Assembly: GCA_902478545.1 (NCBI GenBank)
Contig: CABSLA010000002.1
Location: forward strand, 67,149 to 131,148
Origin: an uncultured Collinsella sp.
GTDB lineage: Bacteria > Actinomycetota > Coriobacteriia > Coriobacteriales > Coriobacteriaceae
Reading direction: 5' to 3'
Length of the DNA: 64,000 nt
Shown: one piece after another, positions 8,337 to 16,093 of the stretch
Numbering within the stretch: the stretch's first letter is position 1
Layout of the letters: the number at the start of each line of letters is the position of its first letter
Made by a program: the position numbers and the translations under genes
Notes under the pieces: generated by a model
What the model was told of the DNA's origin: nothing
What the model saw: the letters and a program-made list of their open reading frames with translations, nothing else
Database searches by the model: none

Positions 8337-9350
8337 ATGGCATATCCCGTATTTGACCTACACTGCGACACCGCCGACCGCATCGGCTGGGCCACGCTCG
8401 ATCTCGACCTGCGCTTTACCGCCGGCACCGACGGTTATTTCCCCGGCGACGAAACGCATCCGCAAGATTTCGACCTCATCGAGGGCAACGCCTGCGCCAT
8501 CTCGCTCGCAAAGATCGGCAACACGCCATGGGCACAGTGCTTCGCCACGTTTGTCCCCGACGAGATTCCCACCGCCCACGCCGCGCGCTTCCAGGCGCAA
8601 ATCATGGCGCATATGAGCGGCCAGGCAATGCTCAACCACGACCGCATGGTCAACGTACGCAGCGCGGCAGACATTCGCCCCGCGCTCAAAGACGGCAAGG
8701 TCGCCTGCATCCACACCATCGAAAACGCCACGTTCTTTGCCGAGGACCCCGCGCTGATCGAGGTGCTCAAGAGCTTGGGCGTACTCATGTCATCGCTCAG
8801 CTGGAATGCGCAAGGACCGCTCGCGAGCGGACACGATACCCACGCCGGCCTCACCGCCGCCGGCATCGAGGCACTTACGCAGATGGAGCACGCCGGCATG
8901 GTGCTTGACGTCTCCCACCTCAACGATGAGTGCTTTGACGAGGTTGTCGCCCACGCCACACGTCCCTTCGTCGCCAGCCACTCCAACTCCCGTGCGGTTT
9001 GCGGCGTCAAACGCAACCTTACCGACGACCAGTTCCGCACCATTCGCGACATGGGCGGTATCGTCGGCCTCAACTACTGCAGCGAGTTCCTTTCCAACGA
9101 CGCAACCGACAAGACCGCCGCAGACGTCACCTTCGACCAGCTAGCGGCACATATCGAGCACTGGCTCGACCTGGGCGGCGAGGACGTCATCGCGCTCGGC
9201 GGCGACTGGGACGGTGCCACGGTGCCCGCCTTCCTCTCCGATGCCAGCAAGATGCCCGAGTTCCAGAACATGCTCTCCAAGCACTTTGGCAAGACCGTGA
9301 TGCAGAAGCTCTGCAGCGACAACGCGCTTGCCTTCTTTGAGCGTTATTAA
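8337..9350 (+). CDS. Membrane dipeptidase-type peptidase (M19)
   Basis: A 337-residue zinc dipeptidase of the renal dipeptidase family. The metal ligands are visible as H9 and D11 in DLHCDT, the glutamate in HTIENAT, and histidines in DVSHLND and ASHSNSRA. There is no signal peptide, so it acts in the cytoplasm. The ATG at 8337 follows GGAGG; the 10 residues upstream in frame are not needed. It is divergent from the FKBP gene. A role in breaking down imported or wall-derived dipeptides is likely. Confidence 0.92.
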   Translation: MAYPVFDLHCDTADRIGWATLDLDLRFTAGTDGYFPGDETHPQDFDLIEGNACAISLAKIGNTPWAQCFATFVPDEIPTAHAARFQAQIMAHMSGQAMLNHDRMVNVRSAADIRPALKDGKVACIHTIENATFFAEDPALIEVLKSLGVLMSSLSWNAQGPLASGHDTHAGLTAAGIEALTQMEHAGMVLDVSHLNDECFDEVVAHATRPFVASHSNSRAVCGVKRNLTDDQFRTIRDMGGIVGLNYCSEFLSNDATDKTAADVTFDQLAAHIEHWLDLGGEDVIALGGDWDGATVPAFLSDASKMPEFQNMLSKHFGKTVMQKLCSDNALAFFERY

Positions 9351-9366
9351 TTTCACATCCCTTGAG

Positions 9367-9402
9367 CGGGCCGGCATGCCGAACGGTCGACATGCCGGCC
9401 CG
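9367..9402 (+). terminator. 12-bp GC-rich hairpin after the M19 dipeptidase
   Basis: A perfect 12-bp stem (9367-9378 with 9391-9402) with a 12-base loop follows the dipeptidase stop by 16 bases. It lies inside the longest possible frame of the next gene, which argues that the next gene starts after it. No T run follows. Confidence 0.55.
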
Positions 9403-9424
9403 TCCCCAATCTGAAGGACCGCTT

Positions 9425-10210
9425 TTGACGCAGCAGTTTACGATTTCCGCATCCCGACCGGATGGGACGCCCATCCCCGTCATCGTTACCAAAAAGCGCG
9501 TCAAGAACTTCAACCTACGCGTCACATCGAGCGGTGAGGTCCACGCCAGTGCACCGCTCGGCGCCAGCCGCGAGCGTATCGAAGCGTTTGTGAAGCGCAA
9601 CAGCGCCTGGATTATCAGCCGACTTGCCCAGCGCGAGCAACGTCAGGCGACGGCGCGAGAGCCGCTCAGTCCCTCGTCCATCATTGCGCTTTGGGGCAAG
9701 CCCATCACCGTTCAGGATGCACTCGACCACAACTTTGAGTCCCCCGCACCACGGCCCAAACAAGCCACCTTCGCAAGTTTTATGGGTACCGACGAATCGA
9801 ACGGAGGCCCACAGGCCAAGCGGCACGCAATCCTCGACGACCTAACGTCCGATGAGCTCCAAGCCCACATCGACCAGCTCTATACGTCCGAGGTCACATC
9901 GGTGCTACGCGATATGGTGCACGCATACGAAATCGCAATGGGTGTCGCCGTTTCCCGCGTTTCCGTGCGCAGCATGAAAACGCGCTGGGGATCATGCACG
10001 CCCAAAACCGGCGCCATTCGCATCGCACGAGAACTTGCCGCCTACCCCGTCGAGTGCCTTGACATGGTTGTCGCCCACGAGCTCGTCCACCTGCTCGAGC
10101 CAAGCCACAATCATCGGTTTCACGCCCTGCTCGACACGTACTGCCCCAACAATAGAGCCCTGTCGCAGCGGCTCAAGCAGCCACCCTCAACAAGCTCTAG
10201 CGTCGACTAG
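9425..10210 (+). CDS. YgjP/WLM-type M48-like metallopeptidase
   Basis: A 261-residue protein with a DUF45/YgjP domain. The motif RWGSC (residues 187-191) and the zinc site HELVH (218-222) with further histidines in EPSHNHRFH are diagnostic. The start chosen is TTG at 9425 because AAGGA sits six bases before it and the upstream region folds into the hairpin at 9367-9402; an ATG at 9392 inside that hairpin is the alternative. A linker of about 50 residues (100-150) is specific to this protein. Its stop overlaps that of folB by three bases on the opposite strand. Confidence 0.85.
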   Translation: MTQQFTISASRPDGTPIPVIVTKKRVKNFNLRVTSSGEVHASAPLGASRERIEAFVKRNSAWIISRLAQREQRQATAREPLSPSSIIALWGKPITVQDALDHNFESPAPRPKQATFASFMGTDESNGGPQAKRHAILDDLTSDELQAHIDQLYTSEVTSVLRDMVHAYEIAMGVAVSRVSVRSMKTRWGSCTPKTGAIRIARELAAYPVECLDMVVAHELVHLLEPSHNHRFHALLDTYCPNNRALSQRLKQPPSTSSSVD

Positions 10211-10692
10211 CGCACGCGCTCGATCTCGACGCCGCAGCTTGCCAGGGGAAGACCGACGGGCGCCCACGGCTTATCGAGCTTTATGCGCACACCAAGCAGC
10301 AAGGGATAACGACGCAACAGCATCTGGGCCACACCCTCGGCTGCCGCCTCGATAAGTTTAAACGTATGCTCGCGCAGATACCCATCGACATCGTGGCACA
10401 CCGAGCCGTAGTCAATCGAGGCGTCCAGGTTATCGTGCTCCCCCGCTGCACGCAGGTCGGCATAGAGCACCAGGGACACGATGAACTTCTGGCCCAGCGC
10501 GTTCTCTTCGGGATATACGCCGTGGTTAGCAAAAACCTCAAGACCTTCAACGGTGATGCGGTCGGCATGGCGCAGATCGTCATAGTTCACGTGGGGTACC
10601 GCCGTTGCGGTGGATATTTCGCCCCTTCCACGGCGGGCGAGCTCGGCACCTTCAGTCTTGGTTGCATTCTCGGGCAGTTTCTTATTGCTCAT
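10207..10692 (-). CDS. folB: Dihydroneopterin aldolase (FolB)
   Basis: A 161-residue enzyme converting dihydroneopterin to 6-hydroxymethyl-dihydropterin in folate synthesis. The core starts around residue 43 (HADRITVEGLEVFANHGVYPEE) with the conserved tunnel-fold motifs and a DKPWAP segment near the end. The first 40 residues are an extension not seen in the usual 120-residue enzyme. AAGGAG lies upstream of the ATG at 10692. It is the last gene of the nrdD-nrdG-folE-HD-folB run. Confidence 0.93.
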   Translation of the reverse strand: MSNKKLPENATKTEGAELARRGRGEISTATAVPHVNYDDLRHADRITVEGLEVFANHGVYPEENALGQKFIVSLVLYADLRAAGEHDNLDASIDYGSVCHDVDGYLREHTFKLIEAAAEGVAQMLLRRYPLLLGVRIKLDKPWAPVGLPLASCGVEIERVR

Positions 10693-10735
10693 CGCGATCG
10701 TCTCCTTCGTTTAGAACCCCGACCGCGCAAACTAA

Positions 10736-11317
10736 CTACACGCGAATCGACAGGTTCTTTTTATCATCGCTCCAGTTGCAAGCATTGCGCGCGGGGCATG
10801 CAAAGCAGGCGCGCGACGCTTTATCGGCCGCATAGAGCAGACGCTCAAGCGGTTGGCTGTTCACGCGCAGCTTTCGATGGCCCAGAATGGCCGTCTTAAT
10901 GGCTGCGGCATCGGCCGGCTCAAACGCCACATCATCGGGCATGCCGCCGAGAATCGCATCAGCGACGCGTTCGCTTGCAACATCATGGGATATACCCGAT
11001 TCATACTGTTCATCTTTGCCGATATCGTGAAGAAGTGCCGTGGCGTAGATGACCTCGCGGTCAAATTCGAGCTGTTCCTCGAGATTCTTGATCCACATAA
11101 TGCGAGCGACATCGAGCAGATGGTCAATACCGTGGCGGCAGAAGATGCGCCCCGATTCCAACTGCGCAATGTTGCCCAGGTGCCGCCGAAACAGCCCGTT
11201 GGCACAAATGTAATCAATGCGAGGCATGGCATCAAAGGGGGCCAGGCCCGAAGCCATGAAGCCGCGACGCGGCGTCCCCTCATCGGTCTTCGATGTAAAG
11301 TCGTTGACGACCCTCAT
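10736..11317 (-). CDS. HD-domain phosphohydrolase
   Basis: A 193-residue protein with an HD domain: the metal-binding motif LLHDIGK is near residues 96-101 and an earlier H-x3-H lies around residue 62. The C-terminus is cysteine-rich (CFACPARNACNW), a possible metal site. It starts one base after the folE stop and is followed by folB, so a role in dephosphorylating a folate or pterin intermediate is suggested by context. The upstream extension of the frame overlaps folE and was rejected. Confidence 0.82.
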   Translation of the reverse strand: MRVVNDFTSKTDEGTPRRGFMASGLAPFDAMPRIDYICANGLFRRHLGNIAQLESGRIFCRHGIDHLLDVARIMWIKNLEEQLEFDREVIYATALLHDIGKDEQYESGISHDVASERVADAILGGMPDDVAFEPADAAAIKTAILGHRKLRVNSQPLERLLYAADKASRACFACPARNACNWSDDKKNLSIRV

Positions 11318-11318
11318 G

Positions 11319-11876
11319 CTAACGGCCCAGCATCCTAAAGAACCGCTCCTCGAGCGACGGATCGGTCTCAAAGACGCCGCGGCGAGCGAGCGTCACGGTC
11401 TTGGTGCCAGGCTTTTGCACGCCGCGCATGGTCATGCACATATGCTCAGCCTCCATGAGCACAATCGCTCCCTGGGGAGCGAGATACTCCATGAGGGCAT
11501 CGGCAACCTGTGCGCACAGCTGCTCCTGCAGCTGCAGACGACGGGCGTAGACCTCAACCGTGCGGGCAAGCTTAGAGAGCCCTGCGACACGGCCGTTGGG
11601 GATATAACCAATGGCGGCCTTGCCATAAAACGGCAGCAGATGATGCTCGCACAGCGAGTAAAACGTGATGTCGCGCTCGATAACCAAATCGTTCGAAGCG
11701 ACGGCAAAGGTTTTGGACAGGTGCTCCTCGGCACTCTGGTCCATACCGCCGGCGATCTCACCATACATACGGGCAACGCGCGCCGGGGTCTCCAGCAGGC
11801 CCTCACGAGTTGGGTCCTCGCCTATGCCCTCAAGCAACAGCTTAATGGCGGCCTCGACTTTTTCCTGATCGATCAT
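11319..11876 (-). CDS. folE: GTP cyclohydrolase I (FolE)
   Basis: A 185-residue enzyme making dihydroneopterin triphosphate from GTP, the first step of tetrahydrofolate synthesis. The zinc ligands C76 and H79 (CEHH) and C147 (EHMCM) are present, as is the substrate-binding GLSKLAR segment. The ATG at 11876 follows GTGAGG; the frame runs further up to 11939 without a ribosome site. It sits 66 bases downstream of nrdG and is coupled to the HD gene. Confidence 0.96.
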   Translation of the reverse strand: MIDQEKVEAAIKLLLEGIGEDPTREGLLETPARVARMYGEIAGGMDQSAEEHLSKTFAVASNDLVIERDITFYSLCEHHLLPFYGKAAIGYIPNGRVAGLSKLARTVEVYARRLQLQEQLCAQVADALMEYLAPQGAIVLMEAEHMCMTMRGVQKPGTKTVTLARRGVFETDPSLEERFFRMLGR

Positions 11877-11942
11877 CTGGGCCTCACTTTTCCGATTTTG
11901 CGTTCGCGCTATGGTACCACGCCCTTTGGCATCGGCCACAAG

Positions 11943-12524
11943 CTACATAGTATGGGTCGAATAGACTGGATCGTCCCGCCAAAGTTCAACCGCATCACAA
12001 AGCGCAACACCCTCGCGCTCAGCACGGTCGCGCGTAGCGTTCATATCGATCACACGCTGGTTACTCGAGCCCCTAAAACGCAATGAGATATCGTACAGCT
12101 CCTGAACAAACGGGCCATCCACCAACATATCGAGGCAGGCAAGGATACGGTCCGTCGCCTCGGTATGGTGACGACCACCCGGCATAAGCTCCTCGAGCAC
12201 GTCGCCGGTAAAACACCAAATGGTCTTTCCTGACCCCGCGGGATAGGCCGCACGCACGCGTTCGATAAAGTCAACGAGCCCCGTCTGATTCTCGGGCTCC
12301 ATAGGCTCGCCACCCAGAATCGTCAGGCCATCGATAAAGGGATGATCGAGACTCTCGATAATCTTGTCCTCGACGGCACGATCGAACGGCTCACCCGCAG
12401 CAAAGTCCCACGCGACAGAGTTAAAGCAATTCTTGCACCCACGACGGCACCCGCTCACAAACAGAGAAGTACGAACGCCTTCCCCATCAGCAATGTCGAA
12501 ATACTTAATGTTCGCGTAGTTCAT
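11943..12524 (-). CDS. nrdG: Anaerobic ribonucleotide reductase activating protein
   Basis: A 193-residue radical SAM enzyme that places the glycyl radical on NrdD. The iron-sulfur ligands are C26, C30 and C33 in CRRGCKNC. The start at 12524 has GGGAGAG upstream and gives the family start MNYANIKYFDIADGEG; the longer frame runs through a palindrome and is rejected. The start region is part of an extended inverted duplication: an inverted near-copy of its first codons lies at 12641. nrdD is upstream, 426 bases away. Confidence 0.95.
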   Translation of the reverse strand: MNYANIKYFDIADGEGVRTSLFVSGCRRGCKNCFNSVAWDFAAGEPFDRAVEDKIIESLDHPFIDGLTILGGEPMEPENQTGLVDFIERVRAAYPAGSGKTIWCFTGDVLEELMPGGRHHTEATDRILACLDMLVDGPFVQELYDISLRFRGSSNQRVIDMNATRDRAEREGVALCDAVELWRDDPVYSTHTM

Positions 12525-12539
12525 AGGTAACTCTCCCGG

Positions 12540-12623
12540 GAGGCCGGGACATATCATCCCGTCCTCAAACATTCTCGGCCTTCGGCCTGCGAAACTGCGG
12601 GCGGGACGATATGTCCCGGCCTC
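12540..12623. repeat. Nested palindrome 1, in the nrdG leader
   Basis: The outer arms 12540-12555 and 12608-12623 are a perfect 16-bp inverted repeat, followed inward by a further 5 bp (12557-12561 with 12602-12606) and a GGCC-TTC-GGCC tip. It ends 15 bases before the nrdG start codon. The 8-mer GGTAACTC occurs as a direct repeat just outside both ends (12526-12533 and 12632-12639). Outside the arms the sequence remains inversely similar: see 12641-12718. As RNA it would place the nrdG ribosome site at the foot of a long stem. Confidence 0.8.
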
Positions 12624-12640
12624 ATGCAAAGGGTAACTCA

Positions 12641-12718
12641 ATGAACGAAGCGAACATCGAGTATAGGGTTCGAGGTCCAATAAAAACTTTGTTGCAGCTC
12701 AACCGCCATCGCAAGTAA
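12641..12718 (+). other. Inverted near-copy of the nrdG start (25-codon frame)
   Basis: Reading on the plus strand, an ATG at 12641 begins a frame MNEANIEYRVRG and so on (25 codons), with AAAGGG eight bases before it. Its first 24 bases match the first 24 of nrdG (minus strand) at 20 positions, and the peptides compare as MNEANIEY with MNYANIKY. It is best read as a decayed inverted duplicate of the nrdG 5' end rather than a gene. Confidence 0.5.
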
Positions 12719-12776
12719 ATCGCAGCTGCAGCTCAAATTATTTCCGCTAAGAACTTCGAGGAGTGAGCAGGCCTCA

Positions 12777-12964
12777 TGCTGCATCTCAGCTACGTCAACT
12801 TGGCCGCCCCGTAGCGAGGCCCCGGACCTTTGCTCGATATGAGTTCCGCACGAACAGGAGGCGCCAGTGGCGCCTCCGTCGTGAGCCAGGACTGTCCGAA
12901 ATAGCGAGTAAAGGTCCGGGGCCTCGCTACGGGGCGGCCTGGGATGGTTATTAGAGATGCAGCA
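12777..12964. repeat. Nested palindrome 2, directly after nrdD
   Basis: The outer arms 12802-12836 and 12905-12939 are 35 bases long with one mismatch. An inner 10-bp stem (12857-12866 with 12868-12877) lies between them. The palindrome reaches within 12 bases of the nrdD stop. Beyond a 14- or 13-base unmatched step on each side, 12777-12787 is a perfect inverted copy of 12954-12964, which is the last coding part of nrdD. No T run follows either arm, so it is not a standard intrinsic terminator. Confidence 0.85.
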
Positions 12965-15173
12965 CGCGGTCGCGGATCTCCTCGGTTCGACCCTGGTTCC
13001 AGAACTGGGTACCGATGTAACCGCACGTGCGACGGGCGACGTTCATCTTCTCCTGATCGCGGTTGCCGCAGTTGGGGCACTCCCACACCAGCTTGCCGTC
13101 ATCCTCGACAATCTTGATCTCACCGTCGTAGCCGCACACCTGGCAGTAGTCGCTCTTGGTGTTGAGCTCGGCGTACATGATGTTGTCGTAGATGTACTGC
13201 ATCACGCGAATGACAGCCTTGAGGTTGTCCTGCATGTTGGGAACCTCGACGTAGGAGATGGCACCGCCCGGCGAAAGCTGCTGGAACATACCCTCGAACT
13301 TGAGCTTATCGAAAGCATCAATCTCCTCAGACACATGGACGTGGTAGCTGTTGGTGATGTAGCCCTTGTCCGTCACGCCCGGGATGATGCCAAAACGACG
13401 CTGCAGGCACTTGGCGAACTTGTAGGTCGTCGACTCAAGCGGGGTACCGTACAGCGAGAAGTCAATATCGCTTTCGGCCTTCCACTCGGCGCACTTGTCG
13501 TTCATGCGTTGCATGACGGCCATGGCAAAGGGCGTGCCCTCCTTCTCGGTGTGGCTGTGGCCCGTCATATACTTGACGCACTCATACAGGCCGGCATAAC
13601 CCAGACTAATGGTGGAGTAACCGCCCACGAGCAGCTTGTCGATCGTCTCGCCCTTCTTCAGACGGGCGAGGGCACCGTACTGCCAAAGAATCGGTGCGGC
13701 ATCCGAAAGCGTACCCATCAGACGCTCATGACGGCACAGCAGGGCGCGGTGGCACAGCTCAAGGCGCTCGTCGAAGATCTTCCAGAACTTGTCCATATCC
13801 TGGTGCGAGCTCAGCGCGACATCGGGCAGGTTGATGGTCACGACGCCCTGGTTAAAGCGACCATAGTACTTGGGCTTGTTCGGGTCGTAGTTCAGCGCGT
13901 TGGCAACGTTGTTAAAGCCGTTGCCCGAGCGGTCGGGCGTCAAGAAGCTGCGGCAGCCCATGCAGGTATAGCAGTCGCCGTTACCCGCGGTCTCGCCCTT
14001 CGACAGCTTGAGCTCGCGCATCTTTTTCTCGGAGATGTAATCGGGCACCATGCGCTTGGCAGTGCACTTGGCAGCCAGCTGGGTCAGGTAGAAGTACGGG
14101 GAATCCTCGTGAACGTTATCGTCCTCGAGTACATAGATAAGCTTGGGGAATGCCGGGGTGATCCATACGCCGGCCTCGTTCTTAACGCCCTCGTAGCGCT
14201 GGCGAAGCGTCTCCTCCACGATCATGGCAAGGTCGTGCTTCTCCTGAGGCGTACGGGCCTCGTTAAGATACATAAAGACCGTCACGAACGGCGCCTGGCC
14301 ATTGGTGGTCATAAGGGTCACGACCTGATACTGAATCGTCTGGACGCCGCGACGGATCTCGTCACGCAGACGGTCCTCAACGACCTCACGGACCTTCTCG
14401 GCAGACGCAGAGACACCGAGCTCCTCGAGCTCGCGAGCGACCTCGCCGCGAATCTTTTGACGGCTCACCTCGACGAACGGGGCAAGATGGGTCAGCGAAA
14501 TCGACTGGCCTCCGTACTGGGAGGAAGCAACCTGGGCGATGATCTGCGTCGCGATGTTGCAGGCGGTCGAGAAGCTGTGCGGCTTCTCGATCAGCGTACC
14601 CGAGATAACAGTGCCGTTCTGGAGCATGTCCTCCAGGTTCACCAGATCGCAGTTGTGCATGTGCTGGGCAAAGTAATCCGAATCGTGGAAATGGATCAGG
14701 CCCTCATTATGGGCATCCACGATCTCTTGAGGCAGCAGCACACGCTGAGTCAGGTCCTTGGAGATCTCGCCGGCCATGTAGTCACGCTGAACGGAATTGA
14801 CGGTCGGGTTCTTGTTGGAGTTCTCCTGCTTGACCTCTTCGTTATTGCACTCGATCAGCGACAGGATCTTGTCATCGGTCGTGTTCTTCTGGCGCTTCAG
14901 GCTCTGAACATAGCGATAGATGATGTAGTGGCGGGCAACCTCGTAGCAGTCGAGACGCATGATCTCGTCCTCGACCAAATCCTGAATCTCCTCGACCGAA
15001 ACAGTGTGGCCCGCGTTCTCGCATGCCTCGGCGACGTTTTGCGCCGCGTAAACCACCTGGCGGTCGGTAAGACGAGAGCTCTCCTCGACCTCCAAGTTTG
15101 CGGCACGGATGGCATTGACGATCTTATCGATGTCAAAGACAACCTCGGTGCCGCTGCGCTTGATGATCTTCAT
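12951..15173 (-). CDS. nrdD: Anaerobic (class III) ribonucleoside-triphosphate reductase
   Basis: A 740-residue enzyme that makes deoxyribonucleotides without oxygen, using formate as reductant. It has an N-terminal ATP-cone (KIIKRSGTEVVFDIDKI), a CxxC-x(n)-CxxC zinc site near the C-terminus (CQVCGYDG and CPNCGNRD) and the glycyl radical site RTCGYIG near residue 718. The ATG at 15173 follows AGAGG; the frame upstream is not conserved. A promoter and NrdR-type box lie about 230 bases upstream. Its activase nrdG is downstream behind two large hairpins. Confidence 0.97.
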   Translation of the reverse strand: MKIIKRSGTEVVFDIDKIVNAIRAANLEVEESSRLTDRQVVYAAQNVAEACENAGHTVSVEEIQDLVEDEIMRLDCYEVARHYIIYRYVQSLKRQKNTTDDKILSLIECNNEEVKQENSNKNPTVNSVQRDYMAGEISKDLTQRVLLPQEIVDAHNEGLIHFHDSDYFAQHMHNCDLVNLEDMLQNGTVISGTLIEKPHSFSTACNIATQIIAQVASSQYGGQSISLTHLAPFVEVSRQKIRGEVARELEELGVSASAEKVREVVEDRLRDEIRRGVQTIQYQVVTLMTTNGQAPFVTVFMYLNEARTPQEKHDLAMIVEETLRQRYEGVKNEAGVWITPAFPKLIYVLEDDNVHEDSPYFYLTQLAAKCTAKRMVPDYISEKKMRELKLSKGETAGNGDCYTCMGCRSFLTPDRSGNGFNNVANALNYDPNKPKYYGRFNQGVVTINLPDVALSSHQDMDKFWKIFDERLELCHRALLCRHERLMGTLSDAAPILWQYGALARLKKGETIDKLLVGGYSTISLGYAGLYECVKYMTGHSHTEKEGTPFAMAVMQRMNDKCAEWKAESDIDFSLYGTPLESTTYKFAKCLQRRFGIIPGVTDKGYITNSYHVHVSEEIDAFDKLKFEGMFQQLSPGGAISYVEVPNMQDNLKAVIRVMQYIYDNIMYAELNTKSDYCQVCGYDGEIKIVEDDGKLVWECPNCGNRDQEKMNVARRTCGYIGTQFWNQGRTEEIRDRVLHL

Positions 15174-15400
15174 CCTCTTGCCTCTTTCGCATCGTAGCCT
15201 CATCGCGCTTCAGAGCCAAACGATACCCGGCAGGGCTTGCCCCTGTCTTGCGGCGCCGTCGCGCAATCTGTGTTCTCGATAAACCATAAGTCCTCATGCG
15301 GACAATCCTCGCGGCCGATCAAGCGGCTCAAAGACGTGTCCAAATGGGGCGAATAAGGTTCTCGTTCTCTGTCCGCCATCTATCATACGACAAAGAGGCA

Positions 15401-15430
15401 TCTATATCCTGTATTCTTTTTTTAGGTCAA
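15401..15430 (-). promoter_or_regulatory. Promoter of nrdD
   Basis: On the minus strand TTGACC (15425-15430) and TATAGA (15401-15406) are 18 bases apart. The expected start near 15394 gives an nrdD leader of about 220 bases. Confidence 0.6.
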
Positions 15431-15446
15431 ACACAACATATAGTGT
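15431..15446. promoter_or_regulatory. NrdR box upstream of nrdD
   Basis: ACACAACATATAGTGT matches the NrdR consensus acaCwAtATaTwGtgt at 15 of 16 positions and abuts the -35 of the nrdD promoter. NrdR usually binds two boxes in tandem; the second, expected about 31 bases away, is at best degenerate. The nrdR gene is not in the window. Confidence 0.7.
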
Positions 15447-15763
15447 TTCAGCAGGTCAAAGCAATTAGTCATTTTGCAGACGCATTAATTATGAGGGGTT
15501 CTTGGCAAGTCGGTAAAACGTTACCAACACGGCTACCTGCATGGCAGTTATAAAACCCCCTTAGTCAAGCCGCTGACAAATCCTACCAAAACCAAGCCGC
15601 TCACGCCAAAAGATTCCAAAAGATTGTGCTTGACCAACATGTTGCGGTCACGATCGGCCAGGACGTATGCAATCTGCCGGCACCTCTACGGGATGCGAAG
15701 ACCATCGCGTACAGACCTTGGATCAATATTTGGTGGCTTATTTGCCGGCATGTTTGGTGGCAT
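15447..15763. other. Gene-free stretch with no clear content
   Basis: About 315 bases between the nrdD promoter region and the tRNA-Val terminator. Short open frames of about 30 codons exist on both strands but none has a good ribosome site. A short inverted repeat (GGTAA-aacg-TTACC, near 15511-15524) is the only structure noted. It may be the remnant of a decayed gene. Confidence 0.5.
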
Positions 15764-15799
15764 AAAACAAAACAGCCCAGAGACATAGCCTCTGAGCTG
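15764..15799 (-). terminator. Terminator of the tRNA-Gly/tRNA-Val transcript
   Basis: Just after the 3' end of tRNA-Val, on the minus strand, an imperfect GC stem (CAGCTCAGAGGC with CTCTGGGCTG) is followed by TTTTGTTTT. Confidence 0.75.
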
Positions 15800-15811
15800 C
15801 GAACATTTGGT

Positions 15812-15882
15812 GGGCGTTAGAAGATTTGAACTTCTGACCTCTTCCGTGTCAGGGAAGCGCTCTCCCCCTGAGCTAAACGCCC
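15812..15882 (-). tRNA. tRNA-Val (anticodon GAC)
   Basis: Seventy-one bases fold into a standard cloverleaf with acceptor stem GGGCGTT/AACGCCC and anticodon loop CTGACAC. CCA is not encoded. It is the second tRNA of a two-gene transcript led by tRNA-Gly. Confidence 0.95.
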
Positions 15883-15885
15883 AAA

Positions 15886-15961
15886 TGGAGCGGACAACGG
15901 GGCTCGAACCCGCGACCCCAACCTTGGCAAGGTTGTGCTCTACCAACTGAGCCATGTCCGC
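15886..15961 (-). tRNA. tRNA-Gly (anticodon GCC), copy 1
   Basis: Seventy-six bases including an encoded CCA. Acceptor stem GCGGACA/TGTCCGC, anticodon loop TTGCCAA. It is identical to the copies at 18193 and 18419, and lies four bases upstream of tRNA-Val in the same transcript. Confidence 0.96.
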
Positions 15962-15973
15962 TTACGAGGATTA

Positions 15974-16023
15974 ATCTTACGTGATGCCCGCATCCTATGC
16001 AAGAACTTTTTTTAAAAAGTTTT
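15974..16023 (-). promoter_or_regulatory. tRNA promoter with A/T palindrome upstream
   Basis: On the minus strand TTGCAT (15997-16002) and TAAGAT (15974-15979) are 17 bases apart, 12 bases from the tRNA-Gly. Directly upstream of the -35 lies an 18-base A/T palindrome at 16004-16021 (AACTTTTT, then AA, then AAAAAGTT), in the position of an UP element. Confidence 0.8.
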
Positions 16024-16093
16024 GCGACGCTCTCGCGAGGGCATCAGTCGTCACGAAAGGCGCGAACAAACGCAGGCTCGCAGCGAGATGCCC

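Noticed and set aside
12540..12623. Palindrome 1 as an ordinary terminator of nrdD
   Set aside because: It has no T run, lies more than 300 bases after nrdD and 15 bases before nrdG, and its flanks carry the inverted nrdG start.
12521..12680. A longer nrdG starting upstream at 12680
   Set aside because: The extra 52 residues would be encoded by palindrome 1 and its flank, with no family similarity; the ATG at 12524 has a ribosome site and the conserved start.
12957..15197. A 746-codon open frame on the plus strand opposite nrdD
   Set aside because: It is the antisense shadow of nrdD, a result of GC-rich third positions; it has no family resemblance and no ribosome site.
15548..15640. A 30-codon minus-strand frame (MLVKHNLLESFG and on) and a plus-strand 31-codon frame at 15693-15788 with a Gly/Phe-rich end
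   Set aside because: Neither has a ribosome site, and the second runs into the tRNA-Val terminator. Short hydrophobic frames of this size are expected by chance in this stretch.
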